Below, piece by piece: positions 16,046-24,545 of a stretch of DNA of 64,000 nt. Every line of letters starts with the position of its first letter. Position 1 is the first letter of the stretch. A program made the translations under genes and the position numbers. The notes beneath the pieces are model-generated. The model had not been told where the DNA came from and made no database searches. It worked only from the letters and a program-made list of their open reading frames with translations. This DNA comes from Terrimesophilobacter sp038243605. Its GTDB lineage: Bacteria; Actinomycetota; Actinomycetes; Actinomycetales; Microbacteriaceae. The stretch is taken from positions 62,001 to 126,000 of the forward strand of contig JBBSQX010000005.1 of NCBI GenBank assembly GCA_038243605.1. The letters are read 5' to 3'.

Positions 16046-17740
16046 TTACCCGGTGATCGCGCCCTCGGCGGCCGAGTGCACGAGCTTCGAGTATTTTGCG
16101 AGAACGCCGCGGGTGTAGCGGGGCGGAAGAGGGGCCCAGCCGTTGCGGCGGGATTCCAGCTCAGAAGGCTCAACAAGTAAGTCGAGCGAGCGAGCGGCGA
16201 TATCGACCCGTATCAGATCACCATCGCGCACGAAGGCGATGGGACCTGCATCCACCGCTTCGGGAGCTATATGGCCGATGCACAGGCCGGTTGTGCCGCC
16301 TGAGAATCTGCCGTCCGTCAAGAGTAATACATCTTTTCCGAGACCTGCGCCCTTGATGGAGGCGGTGATGGCGAGCATCTCGCGCATCCCAGGCCCGCCC
16401 TTTGGCCCTTCATACCGGATGACGATGACGTCACCCTTCTTGATCTCTCCGTCAGCGAGAGCGTCCATTGCGGCGCGCTCGCGTTCGAACACGTGGGCAG
16501 GCCCTTCGAAAACGTCGAGGTCGAATCCGGCGGTCTTGACCACGGCACCATCCGGTGCAAACGTGCCGTGCAAAATGGTGATGCCTCCGGTGGCATGGAT
16601 GGGGTTGTCGAGGGTGCGGATAACTTCGCCATCGAGCGGTTCTGGATTGATCTCTGCGAGGTTCTCGGCCACGGTTTTGCCGGTGACAGTGAGGGCATCG
16701 CCGTGGATGAGTCCGGCATCCAGCAGCGCCTTCATCACGACCGGAACACCACCGTGGCGGTCGACATCGTTCATGACGTACTTGCCGAACGGCTTGAGGT
16801 CACCGATGTGCGGGGTCTTGTCTCCGATGCGGTTGAAGTCGGCAAGGGTGAGGTCAACATCCGCTTCACGGGCGATGGCCAGCAAGTGCAACACGACGTT
16901 TGTGGAGCCGCCGAAAGCCATCGCCACCGCAATGGCATTTTCAAACGCCTTCTTCGTGAGGATGTCGCGCGCGGTAATTCCCAAACGCAGCATGTTCACT
17001 ACGGCCTCGCCAGAGCGGTGAGCGAAGTAGTCGCGGCGACGGTCAGCAGCGGGTGGCGCAGCGGAGCCCGGCAGGCTCATGCCGAGCGCTTCGGCAACAC
17101 TCGCCATGGTGTTCGCCGTATACATGCCTCCGCAGGCACCTTCGCCGGGAACAATCGCACACTCGATGCGGTGTGCGTCGATCGCCGACATCTTGCCGGC
17201 CTTTACTGCACCCACCGCCTCGAAAGAGTCGATGATAGTGACCTCTTTCTCGGTGCCGTCTTCAAGCTTCACCCAGCCTGGGGCAGTCGATCCGGCATAG
17301 AGGAACACCGAAGCGAGGTCGAGCCGTGCGGCGGCCATCAACATTCCGGGAAGCGACTTGTCGCATCCCGCAAGCAACACCGACCCGTCGAGGCGTTCTG
17401 CCATCATGACGGTTTCGACCGAGTCGGCGATGACCTCGCGGCTCACGAGGGAGAAGTGCATCCCTTCGTGGCCCATCGAAATACCGTCAGAGACGGAGAT
17501 GGTGCCGAACTGCAGCGGGTATCCGCCGCCAGAATGCACACCCTCTTTTGAGGCTTGCGCGAGCCGATCAAGGCTCAAGTTGCAGGGGGTGATCTCGTTC
17601 CACGAGCTCGCGATACCGATCTGCGGTTTGTCCCAATCGGCGTCGCCCATTCCCACCGCGCGGAGCATACCGCGCGACGTCATGGCTTCAATTCCGTCGG
17701 TGACGACACGCGAACGGGGTTTCATGTCGTGCTCAGGCAT
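16046..17740 (-). CDS. ilvD: dihydroxy-acid dehydratase
   Basis: Iron-sulfur dehydratase making the keto acids of Val and Ile, 564 residues. The cluster cysteines lie in AGCDKSLPGML and GACGGMYTANTM, and PGMREMLAI, TDGRFSGGTTGLCIGH and the C-terminal LPPRYTRGVLAKYSK are typical. The ATG at 17740 has no ribosome site but lies 6 nt after a TAGACT -10, with TTGGTC 16 nt further up. This promoter makes ilvD the first gene of ilvD-ilvB-ilvN-ilvC and separates it from otsAB. No leader peptide or attenuator can fit. Confidence 0.95.
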   Translation of the reverse strand: MPEHDMKPRSRVVTDGIEAMTSRGMLRAVGMGDADWDKPQIGIASSWNEITPCNLSLDRLAQASKEGVHSGGGYPLQFGTISVSDGISMGHEGMHFSLVSREVIADSVETVMMAERLDGSVLLAGCDKSLPGMLMAAARLDLASVFLYAGSTAPGWVKLEDGTEKEVTIIDSFEAVGAVKAGKMSAIDAHRIECAIVPGEGACGGMYTANTMASVAEALGMSLPGSAAPPAADRRRDYFAHRSGEAVVNMLRLGITARDILTKKAFENAIAVAMAFGGSTNVVLHLLAIAREADVDLTLADFNRIGDKTPHIGDLKPFGKYVMNDVDRHGGVPVVMKALLDAGLIHGDALTVTGKTVAENLAEINPEPLDGEVIRTLDNPIHATGGITILHGTFAPDGAVVKTAGFDLDVFEGPAHVFERERAAMDALADGEIKKGDVIVIRYEGPKGGPGMREMLAITASIKGAGLGKDVLLLTDGRFSGGTTGLCIGHIAPEAVDAGPIAFVRDGDLIRVDIAARSLDLLVEPSELESRRNGWAPLPPRYTRGVLAKYSKLVHSAAEGAITG

Positions 17741-17746
17741 GCATCG

Positions 17747-17774
17747 AGTCTAGAACTTTCACGGGCGAGACCAA
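17747..17774 (-). promoter_or_regulatory. ilvDBNC operon promoter
   Basis: Minus strand: -35 TTGGTC (17769-17774), a 16-nt spacer, -10 TAGACT (17747-17752), then 6 nt to the ilvD ATG. This predicts a leaderless ilvD message and rules out a transcribed attenuator upstream of it. Confidence 0.55.
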
Positions 17775-17781
17775 GAGCTTA

Positions 17782-18585
17782 CTAGGGAGTCCTACTAGTG
17801 CGCGCGAACCCGACGGCCGCATCCCTCGCTGTCGCGAGTGCCGCCAGCAGTCGTACAGCCTCTTCTGGATTCGCAATTCGAAACTCGGCTGCGGTTTCTC
17901 CTTCGCCCACCTTGACCCCGACGTCGTCTGGCGTCAGCGCCCGAAATCCGTCTTCGTCTGTGACGTCATCCCCGATAAAGACCACCGCTGTTGCGGCAGA
18001 CTGCTCTCGCAGCCAGTCCAACGCCGCACCCTTATTTGAGGCGCGAACGAGAAACTCCAGAATGTCTTTTCCGTAACGTTCCGTAATATGCCCCGCACTA
18101 TCCAGCGCCGTGATGGAGGTCGAAGCTTCGCGCCGTGCGCCTTCTGCGTCTTCTGCCGACGCCAACCGAGTGTGAAGTGCGCACCCAGACGGCTTGCGTT
18201 CCAGATGTGCGCCAGGGAAGCGAGCAGCCGCCTCCTCTGCTGCGAAGCAGACCGCCTCAAGAAGCTCATGCTCCTGCTCCGTGAGAGTCGGTCCGGTTTC
18301 TTTGCCCGCGACGCGAGATTCTGCGCCGTGCGATCCCACGAGAACTACTTCGGCGGGAACAGTCAAGACCTCACGGAGGCCACCCAGCGGTCTTCCTGAG
18401 ACGATCGCGACGACGGTATCGGCAGATTTGGAGAGCGCCTCGATGGCATGAACGGCTCCGGGTAGCGCCCTGGCCGCCGCCGGGTCGTCGACAGTCGGGG
18501 CAAGAGTGCCATCGAAGTCGAGCGCCACAAGCAGGGAGGCGGCGGAAGCAACACGCTTAATTGCATCAAATGCAGGCAGCGTCAT
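17782..18585 (-). CDS. otsB: trehalose-6-phosphate phosphatase
   Basis: HAD-superfamily phosphatase that releases trehalose from trehalose 6-phosphate. The motif LDFDGTLAP places the nucleophile Asp at residue 23 and the acid Asp at 25. IVSGRPLGGLREVL, LVGSHGAE and the C-terminal FIGDDVTDEDGF are also family blocks. It has 267 residues. The start ATG overlaps the otsA stop as ATGA, so the two steps are translationally coupled. Confidence 0.93.
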   Translation of the reverse strand: MTLPAFDAIKRVASAASLLVALDFDGTLAPTVDDPAAARALPGAVHAIEALSKSADTVVAIVSGRPLGGLREVLTVPAEVVLVGSHGAESRVAGKETGPTLTEQEHELLEAVCFAAEEAAARFPGAHLERKPSGCALHTRLASAEDAEGARREASTSITALDSAGHITERYGKDILEFLVRASNKGAALDWLREQSAATAVVFIGDDVTDEDGFRALTPDDVGVKVGEGETAAEFRIANPEEAVRLLAALATARDAAVGFARTSRTP

Positions 18586-20078
18586 TCTTGCTCTTCTTCC
18601 ACTTCTGTCTGTCGGTGAGCAGTCAACGCAGTGAGGAACCCGTTTGACCACTTCTGGACATCGTCTTCAAAAACTCGGCGTCTCAAACTCCGCATCCGAA
18701 GGGCGCGCTCAGCTTTCGGCATCTCTATTGCCGACATAATCGCGTCTTTCACTCCCTCAATATCGTGCGGGTTGACCATAACTGCGCGTTTCAGCTCGTC
18801 AGAGGCACCGGCGAACTCAGAGAGTACAAGCACTCCGTCATTGTCGTAGCGCGAGGCCACATACTCTTTGGCCACGAGGTTCATGCCGTCACGCAGCGCG
18901 GTGACGAGCATGACATCCGCGGCGAGATACAGCGCCACCATCTCTTCGCGCGGGTAGCTGTGATGGTGGTAGCTGATGGCGTGGTGCCCGAGATCAGAGT
19001 ATTCGCCGTTGATGCGGCCCACCGTCACCTCCACCTCATCGCGCAAATCCATGTAACTCTGAACGCGTTCACGACTTGGGCTCGCCACCTGGACGAGAAT
19101 CACATCTTCTGGCGCGAGGCGACCCTCCGCGAGTAATTCACCGTAAGCAAGTAGCCGGTGACGAATTCCCTTCGTGTAGTCGAGCCGATCGACGCCAAGC
19201 ATGACCGTCTTCGGGTTGCCGAGGTTGGCCCGTATCTCGTCGGCCCGAGCACGAATATCTTCCCTGTGTGCCGTGTGTTGAAAGTAGGCAGAGTCGATGG
19301 AGATCGGAAACTTTTTGGCCAGCACAATGCGGTAAGGGCCCTCGGTGCGGATTTGCCCGTGCACGCGTCGCCCAGGGTTCGGGTCTGTGAGCGGCACGGT
19401 GATCTGTTGGGCTTTCGTAGCGAAGCCTTTGAGTTTGCGAACAGCCTGAGCGAAGTTGCCGGCATCCGCATCGCGCTGAAACCCCACCACATCGGCACCG
19501 AGAAGGCCCTCAATGATTTGGGTGCGCCACGGGAGCTGAGAAAAAAGACCGTATGACGGGAATGGGATGTGGTTGAAGAAGCCAATAGTGAGATCGGGAC
19601 GAGATTCTCTCAGCAGCTTTGGTACAAGCTGAAGCTGGTAATCCTGCACCCACACGACGGCACCGTGGCTAGCGACTTGCGCCGTGCGCTCGGCGAACCG
19701 CTGGTTGACGGTTTTGTACGCCTCCCACCACTCCCGCAAGAAGGCCGGAACGGCGATGACGTCGTGGTACAGCGGCCAGAGGGTTCCGTTCGAGAAGCCC
19801 TCGTAGTAGTTCTCAACTTCTGACGCAGAAAGCGAAACGGGAACCAGCCTCATGCCACCGGTGTCGAATGGTTCAAGCGCAAGATCGGCGCGCCCAGGCC
19901 ATCCCACCCATGCCCCAACGTGCCGGTGCATGACGGGCTCAAGAGCGGCAACAAGCCCACCTGGGGACTGCGCCCACGTCTGGTTTCCGTGCTCATCAAT
20001 CACGCTGTCAACCGGTAACCGGTTAGATACGACGATGAAGTCGTAGAGACGTTCTTGTGACGTCGATTTCTGTGCCAT
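18582..20078 (-). CDS. otsA: alpha,alpha-trehalose-phosphate synthase
   Basis: GT20 retaining glycosyltransferase that joins glucose from UDP-glucose to glucose 6-phosphate. Seen are VVSNRLPVD at the N-terminus, SPGGLVAALEPV, VWVQDYQLQLVP, GFFNHIPFPS, the substrate-binding VDRLDYTKGIRHRL, and the acidic loop region DGMNLVAKEYVA. It has 498 residues from ATG 20078, which has AGGAG about 11 nt upstream; an ATG 7 codons earlier is possible. With otsB it forms the OtsAB route to trehalose, a compatible solute and precursor of actinobacterial cell-envelope lipids. Confidence 0.94.
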   Translation of the reverse strand: MAQKSTSQERLYDFIVVSNRLPVDSVIDEHGNQTWAQSPGGLVAALEPVMHRHVGAWVGWPGRADLALEPFDTGGMRLVPVSLSASEVENYYEGFSNGTLWPLYHDVIAVPAFLREWWEAYKTVNQRFAERTAQVASHGAVVWVQDYQLQLVPKLLRESRPDLTIGFFNHIPFPSYGLFSQLPWRTQIIEGLLGADVVGFQRDADAGNFAQAVRKLKGFATKAQQITVPLTDPNPGRRVHGQIRTEGPYRIVLAKKFPISIDSAYFQHTAHREDIRARADEIRANLGNPKTVMLGVDRLDYTKGIRHRLLAYGELLAEGRLAPEDVILVQVASPSRERVQSYMDLRDEVEVTVGRINGEYSDLGHHAISYHHHSYPREEMVALYLAADVMLVTALRDGMNLVAKEYVASRYDNDGVLVLSEFAGASDELKRAVMVNPHDIEGVKDAIMSAIEMPKAERALRMRSLRRRVFEDDVQKWSNGFLTALTAHRQTEVEEEQE

Positions 20079-20184
20079 CTTTGCGTCGCTCCTGCCCATC
20101 GGTCACGCTATCAGCAGTGCCTGCACTTGCCCCGAGCATCATTATCGGGCCACGTTCATCTTTGGTGTTTACACTAGGTTGCAC

Positions 20185-21075
20185 ATGATCAACATCGGAA
20201 TGAGCACCTCAGCCGTTTACCCGCTCTCGACAGAGAACGCGTTTCGGCTATCCCGACTTGCCGGTTTTGACGGTGTCGAGGTCATGGTGACCAACGACGA
20301 GGTGACGCAGGATGCCGCAGCGCTTCTCGAACTCTCCGAACGCTACGAGCAAAAGATCTTGTCAATCCACGCCCCCGTTCTGCTTCTGACCCACTTCGTG
20401 TGGGGTCGCGACCCACGAGTGAAGCTTGAGAAGTCTGCCGAACTCGCGCTGGCTGTTGGAGCAAAAACCGTTGTCGTTCATCCCCCCTTCCGTTGGCAAG
20501 CGCAGTACGCTCGCGACTTTCTGCGGATCGTGCGCGAAACTGCCACATCTTATGGTGTTGAAATTGCGGTAGAAAACATGTTCCCGTGGAAGGTTGCGCG
20601 GCAGAACCTGAAGGCTTACTCTCCTGGCACTGACCCAACGACCATGGACTGTGACGCCATGACCCTCGACTTCTCGCACGCAGCCCTTTCTGGGCGCGAC
20701 TCGCTCGAGCTTGCGATGGCGATGGGAACCAAGCTACGCCACGTGCACTTGTGTGACGGCTCAGGCTCGCTCGATGAGGGTCGTGTCTTTGACGAGCACC
20801 TTTTGCCGGGTCACGGCAACGAACCGGTTGCCGAAGTACTTGAATATCTCGTCCGCCAGAAATGGGATGGCTCAGTCGTGGCTGAAGTCAACACCCGCAA
20901 GGCGAAGGATGAAGACGGGCGCCTAGAGCTCTTGCGCGAAACCCTCGCGTTCGCTCAAGCCCATTTGGGGACCGCCACACGGGGCTACTTTTGGCACCCG
21001 CATCCTGTAGACGTCGTTGGCGCGTTCCGCCGCGCTGGCCGTCGCGCCAAAGCTGCATTTCGCTCAAATAGCTGA
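20185..21075 (+). CDS. sugar phosphate isomerase/epimerase family TIM-barrel protein
   Basis: A 296-residue protein of the xylose-isomerase-like/AP-endonuclease-2 barrel fold. Seen are SRLAGFDGVEVMV, ILSIHAPVLLLTH, AVGAKTVVVHPPF, the Glu of IAVENMFPW and the DFSHAALSG and HVHLCDGSG metal-ligand blocks. Substrate cannot be assigned. ATG 20185 has AGG 6 nt upstream. The TTG two codons earlier is less likely. It is divergent from otsA, and a sugar-related role would fit that neighbour only loosely. Confidence 0.82.
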   Translation: MINIGMSTSAVYPLSTENAFRLSRLAGFDGVEVMVTNDEVTQDAAALLELSERYEQKILSIHAPVLLLTHFVWGRDPRVKLEKSAELALAVGAKTVVVHPPFRWQAQYARDFLRIVRETATSYGVEIAVENMFPWKVARQNLKAYSPGTDPTTMDCDAMTLDFSHAALSGRDSLELAMAMGTKLRHVHLCDGSGSLDEGRVFDEHLLPGHGNEPVAEVLEYLVRQKWDGSVVAEVNTRKAKDEDGRLELLRETLAFAQAHLGTATRGYFWHPHPVDVVGAFRRAGRRAKAAFRSNS

Positions 21076-21281
21076 GCTCATACGGCTCTGCTCGCACTGC
21101 CGATACGGGAACCAGCCCCTGCGATGATGCCTTGTATGCCAGAGACAACCCGCAGGTGAGCGGCAGCAGTGCACTCACCCAAACTCAAGCCTCATCGCTC
21201 GGTGCTCACTCAGCGCATGGTGGCACCGCCCCTGTGAATGACATCTGTGAATGGGCCTCAGCTTCACCGGACGCGATATCG

Positions 21282-21309
21282 TTGACGAGTGCGAAAGTAT
21301 ATTTTTAGC
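21282..21309 (+). promoter_or_regulatory. candidate promoter of the small membrane-protein trio
   Basis: TTGACG (21282-21287), a 16-nt spacer, then TTTAGC (21304-21309), 6 nt before ATG 21316. The -35 is close to consensus and the -10 is weak. The preceding gap (21076-21281) shows no other gene or RNA that I can recognise. Confidence 0.35.
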
Positions 21310-21315
21310 GGGACC

Positions 21316-21474
21316 ATGCTCAGCGCTTTGTTTGGCGGCTGGAGCACCGTGCAAGCCACACGCAAAGGGCCCCGTGACTGGCGCCTCGCCATTATGTGGC
21401 TTATTTGGGGTCTAACTGTTGCCGTGGCCGTCGGCACCGTCTTAAAAGACGACGTCAAAGAACTTGAGGAGTAA
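21316..21474 (+). CDS. small membrane protein, unknown
   Basis: A 52-residue protein with one hydrophobic helix (LAIMWLIWGLTVAVAVGTVL) and a charged end (KDDVKELEE). The start may be ATG 21316, as chosen, because a possible promoter lies 6 nt upstream; GTG 21289 would add nine residues. Its stop codon overlaps the ribosome site of the next gene (GAGGAGTAA), suggesting coupling. No family is recognised. Confidence 0.55.
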   Translation: MLSALFGGWSTVQATRKGPRDWRLAIMWLIWGLTVAVAVGTVLKDDVKELEE

Positions 21475-21482
21475 ATATTTTG

Positions 21483-22196
21483 ATGCATAACTTCGGTTGG
21501 GGAATCTGGTCCAACATGCTTACTTACGCAGGCGGGATATTCATCTTCTTCGTCTGGTTCATCATGTTCGCCATCGTGGTTTTGATTGCCGTTCTTCTGG
21601 TGAAGTTCTTGCTCGTCGGCACCAAAGCTGCCCAAATTTATGTCGCCAAGCACGAACCCGCCTTGCCAGCTCGACCCACCGACAAGGTCACACCACCTTC
21701 TGGCGCAGCACCTTCTAGCACAGCACCTTCTAGCACAGCACCTTCCAGCGCAGCAACCACTAACGCAGCACCTAACACCCCAACCAAAACAGCCGCCACT
21801 TTAACTACTCCCAAGACATCTGCGCCTGCCAACACGCCCAAGGTCTCGCCCGCTGCACCTGGAGTTGCACCTGCCGTCACGGTGGTCACTCCTGCCGCTG
21901 CGGCCACCAGCAGTGCCGCAAAGACCGCTGCAGCGAAGAACACCGCAGCGAAGAACAGTCCGGCTAAGAGCCACAGAGTACCTGCCGCGACCACCTCGAC
22001 CCCCGCTCCTGAAAAGTCCGCTCCAGAAAAGCCGGAGTCAAAGAGCACAGTGTTATCACCCACTACGTCACCCACTACCTCACCCACAAAGCCCGCCGCC
22101 GCGTCGAAAGCACCGGCAAAGCCTGCGGGGAACATTCCCCGCACTCCACGATCGCCAAAGGGTTCGGCGCCAAGGTCTGCACCGAAGAAGCCGTAG
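21483..22196 (+). CDS. membrane-anchored protein with long Ala/Pro/Lys/Ser tail
   Basis: A 237-residue protein. One strong helix or hairpin at about residues 14-45 (IFIFFVWFIMFAIVVLIAVL) is followed by a tail of about 180 residues that is nearly all Ala, Pro, Thr, Ser and Lys. The tail starts with three APSS-type repeats (21710-21750), becomes AAKTAAAKNTAAKNSPAK, and ends in basic PRTPRSPK and PRSAPKKP segments, like histone H1 or mycobacterial HU tails. The start is ATG 21483, or TTG one codon earlier, with GAGGAG upstream. The family is not recognised; the basic tail could contact DNA or anionic polymers, which is inference. Confidence 0.7.
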   Translation: MHNFGWGIWSNMLTYAGGIFIFFVWFIMFAIVVLIAVLLVKFLLVGTKAAQIYVAKHEPALPARPTDKVTPPSGAAPSSTAPSSTAPSSAATTNAAPNTPTKTAATLTTPKTSAPANTPKVSPAAPGVAPAVTVVTPAAAATSSAAKTAAAKNTAAKNSPAKSHRVPAATTSTPAPEKSAPEKPESKSTVLSPTTSPTTSPTKPAAASKAPAKPAGNIPRTPRSPKGSAPRSAPKKP

Positions 22197-22202
22197 GCAT
22201 CC

Positions 22203-22208
22203 TAGGAT
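22203..22208 (+). promoter_or_regulatory. -10 element for the 58-residue gene (leaderless)
   Basis: TAGGAT is followed by 6 nt and then ATG 22215. It lies just after the previous stop codon (22196), so the third small gene of the trio may have its own start point. Confidence 0.4.
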
Positions 22209-22214
22209 GTAGGT

Positions 22215-22391
22215 ATGAACGCTTTCGGTTTCGTGATTTCCTTCGGGCTCTTCGTGTTGGGCCTCTACCTCATGGGCATCGCGTTTGACGTTGCTGAAAA
22301 CATGGGTCTCATGACTTTTGCGGGTGGGCTACTTGCCGTCTCGGCCGGCGTCTTCATTCCGGTGCACATCATGCACCGGGTTGATCGCTGA
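22215..22391 (+). CDS. 58-residue two-helix membrane protein, unknown
   Basis: Translation gives MNAFGFVISFGLFVLGLYLM, a short amphipathic loop (DVAENMG), then a second helix (LMTFAGGLLAVSAGVFIPV) and HIMHRVDR. Two clean helices, an ATG with a good -10 at the leaderless distance, and a normal stop support it as a real small gene. It ends a run of three small membrane-protein genes and lies before a terminator hairpin. Confidence 0.6.
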   Translation: MNAFGFVISFGLFVLGLYLMGIAFDVAENMGLMTFAGGLLAVSAGVFIPVHIMHRVDR

Positions 22392-22472
22392 TCAATACCG
22401 CTCAACAGCCAGTCGAAAGATCCCCTTTGGGCATTACGGCAGGCCGCGAATGTTTCGCAGAGAACATCACGT

Positions 22473-22501
22473 AGACACCCCGACCCAGGGCCGAGGTGTC
22501 T
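22473..22501. terminator. hairpin terminator between convergent genes
   Basis: AGACACC (22473-22479) pairs with GGTGTCT (22495-22501), with further pairing inside. It lies 10 bp beyond the stop of the leftward lipoprotein gene. No U-tract is present. Confidence 0.5.
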
Positions 22502-22510
22502 GCCATGGGA

Positions 22511-22990
22511 TCAGCCGAGAGGGCCGCTCGATACTCCTGGGCAAACTTTTCCGAACGATTCGCCCGCTTTGGTGGCACGGTCGGCGAGTGCTTCAAAGTC
22601 ATCGCCGGCCGCGGCGGTGGGGTCCTCAAGCATCTTCTCCAAGTAGGGAATCATTTCCTGCGTAATCGAGATCAGGTTGAGATAGGGCTCTTTGACCTCA
22701 GGATTCGAGACGCCGTTGCCAATGGACTTGAACTCGCTAAGCATCTTCTTCTCAATTTCGATCAACTTCGAAAGATCTTTTTCTTCCTTGGCCGCGGTCA
22801 AATCTTCTTCAACGGTCGCGGAGTAGGCCTTCACTTTAGTTTCAAGGCTCTGGCACGCCTCTTCTTGGCTCTGCGGGAGCTTCGGCAATTGCGGCAGCGG
22901 CAGAGATTGCGGTCCCGCACAGCCGGCCAGGGCGAGCGCGCCAAACGTGATCGCTCCAGTTACGCACAGCGTGCGCGTGGTCAACCTCAT
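22511..22990 (-). CDS. lipoprotein of unknown function
   Basis: A 159-residue protein with a lipoprotein signal: basic RLTTR, a hydrophobic stretch and the lipobox LALAGC with Cys at residue 24. A short Pro-rich linker (LPLPQLPKLPQ) and a helical, charged domain (EEDLTAAKEEKDLSKLIEIE) follow, with a pair of Cys at both ends of the mature part (ACQS and KVCPG) that could form a disulfide. It would be anchored on the outer face of the membrane. The start at ATG 22990 is fixed by AGAGG 7 nt upstream. No family is recognised. Confidence 0.78.
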   Translation of the reverse strand: MRLTTRTLCVTGAITFGALALAGCAGPQSLPLPQLPKLPQSQEEACQSLETKVKAYSATVEEDLTAAKEEKDLSKLIEIEKKMLSEFKSIGNGVSNPEVKEPYLNLISITQEMIPYLEKMLEDPTAAAGDDFEALADRATKAGESFGKVCPGVSSGPLG

Positions 22991-23030
22991 CAAATACCTC
23001 TCGATTCCACCGCCGAACAGCGACAGTGGA

Positions 23031-23036
23031 AGCATA
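23031..23036 (-). promoter_or_regulatory. candidate -10 of the lipoprotein gene
   Basis: TATGCT on the minus strand, about 40 nt before the ATG, matches TANNNT well. No clear -35 is present. Confidence 0.35.
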
Positions 23037-23153
23037 GTAGACGCGGCGGTCTCACCTCACGCACGAACGCCTCGCCAGAAGCGCTTCGGCATGTTCGCCA
23101 AGGCAAGTGAGAAGAATGCAGGAGGGACGAATGGCGAGATGAAGTTATGGAAG

Positions 23154-23226
<73 letters not shown>

Positions 23227-23329
23227 GCGGGCCCGAAAAAACCGGGGCCGACGAACAAGATTAGCATGAGAGTGAGGGGCCCGAAAGTCGCCCCCCAAAA
23301 AACTGACCCTACCCTCGCTTGGAGCTGCC

Positions 23330-23809
23330 ATGACAGATAAAACAACTCTAGAAACTGGCGACATCGCGCCCGACTTTACGCTGAGCGACCAAGACGGAAA
23401 ATCGATGACGTTGAGCGATTTTCGGGGCAAGAAAGTCATTGTCTACTTCTACCCGGCAGCATCCACTCCCGGATGCACCACGCAGGCGTGCGACTTTCGT
23501 GACAGCCTGAATTCCCTGGCGTCCGCTGGATATCAGGTTCTCGGGATATCAAAGGACGAACTGCCGGCACTTGTGAAGTTCAAAACCGATGAGCACATCA
23601 CCTTCCCGCTTCTCAGCGACGTAGATCTAAGCACTCACACCGCTTACGGTGCGTGGGGAGAAAAGTCGATGTATGGAAAGACGGTGACCGGCACCATCCG
23701 CTCGACGTTCGTCATTGACGAGAGCGGCAAAGTTGAGATCGCGTTGTACAACGTGAAAGCAACCGGCCATGTCGCCATGCTGCGAAAGCGCCTCGGCCTC
23801 GACGACTAG
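23330..23809 (+). CDS. bcp: thioredoxin-dependent thiol peroxidase (Bcp/PrxQ type)
   Basis: A 159-residue peroxiredoxin that reduces hydrogen peroxide and organic peroxides with thioredoxin. The peroxidatic Cys49 lies in TPGCTTQAC with the resolving Cys54 five residues later, the one-helix pair typical of PrxQ. PDFTLSDQDG and GTIRSTFVID are family blocks. GGAG precedes ATG 23330. It stands alone, with short degenerate repeats after the stop. Confidence 0.93.
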   Translation: MTDKTTLETGDIAPDFTLSDQDGKSMTLSDFRGKKVIVYFYPAASTPGCTTQACDFRDSLNSLASAGYQVLGISKDELPALVKFKTDEHITFPLLSDVDLSTHTAYGAWGEKSMYGKTVTGTIRSTFVIDESGKVEIALYNVKATGHVAMLRKRLGLDD

Positions 23810-23930
23810 GACTCGAAAACTGAGTTTCAAAAAAACTGGGCCTCGAAAAGACTGAACTTCAGACACCTGAGCCTCAGAAACCTGAGCCTCGCCCTCTGTG
23901 CCCCGCACACTGTGCCCCGCACACTGTGCC
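23805..23930. repeat. degenerate short repeats after bcp
   Basis: Just after the bcp stop the sequence repeats variants of GCCTCGAAAA followed by CTGA four times, with spacing of 15-31 bp. Then a 14-bp unit TGTGCCCCGCACAC occurs twice in tandem (23897-23910, 23911-23924) plus a partial copy. No gene is supported here. Confidence 0.5.
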
Positions 23931-23961
23931 AACACGCTACGTCAGCACGTTAGGGCAGAAA

Positions 23962-24378
23962 CTACATCCGTCGCGTTGCTGACATCACCGATCGGGTGAA
24001 CAGCAACGCGATGACAACGATGGCGGGGACCAAGAGCACCCACCCGATGTCACCGCGCGCAAAAAGTCCCTGAAAACTTCCGACCGCCACCGCGATTTGC
24101 AGGACCTGCCACGTGAGCGCTGCCGCACGCACCCACGGTCGGGCGTGAAGTGCACCCATGCCAACCGCAACGAGCCAGCCGGCGCACATCAGAACGAACG
24201 CAAGAATGCCAAGCGCACTTCCGAGCGATGTCGGCACTTCAGTAACGAGCTCGAAGACGAGATAGCCCGCAAGTAGGGCGAGAAGCGAAGCTTCAAAGAA
24301 CAGTGCCGCGGCGAGAGCCACGAGCAGCCGAGGGCGACGAGGAACGTCTTGTTCACCCCCGAATGTGTCGTTACTCAC
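23962..24378 (-). CDS. small four-helix membrane protein, unknown
   Basis: A 138-residue protein with four hydrophobic helices (LLVALAAALFFEASLLALLAG, LGILAFVLMCAGWLVAVGMG, a third around LTWQVLQIAVAVGSF, and VLLVPAIVVIALLF). I start it at GTG 24378 (VSNDTFGG) because the longer frame upstream is polar, lacks a start signal and runs into the whiB1 leader. No named family is recognised. It is divergent from whiB1. Confidence 0.68.
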   Translation of the reverse strand: MSNDTFGGEQDVPRRPRLLVALAAALFFEASLLALLAGYLVFELVTEVPTSLGSALGILAFVLMCAGWLVAVGMGALHARPWVRAAALTWQVLQIAVAVGSFQGLFARGDIGWVLLVPAIVVIALLFTRSVMSATRRM

Positions 24379-24545
24379 AGAGATATCCCACCCAAACCTA
24401 TTGATTTGCCCTAACCGGTATGAGAGTCTAGTTGAGGTTGATTTGAAGCTCACAGCGGCGTGGGCACATCCCCAAGCATCGTTCACACCCATTACGGGTT
24501 CTTGAGTTGCGCACGCACGCAAACACTAACAAGGAGTACATCAAC

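Noticed and set aside
16493..17551. Open frames opposite ilvD
   Set aside because: They run antisense to a gene with all DHAD motifs and carry no start signals or family patterns.
21076..21281. Structured RNA in the 206-bp gap after the isomerase gene
   Set aside because: One short hairpin (GGTGAG and CTCACC arms near 21155-21180) is visible, but no match to a known RNA family such as 6C, SRP or tmRNA.
23627..23935. Reverse-strand frame with EAQVSEAQVSE repeats
   Set aside because: It is the antisense of bcp and the degenerate repeats; the repeats explain the periodic residues.
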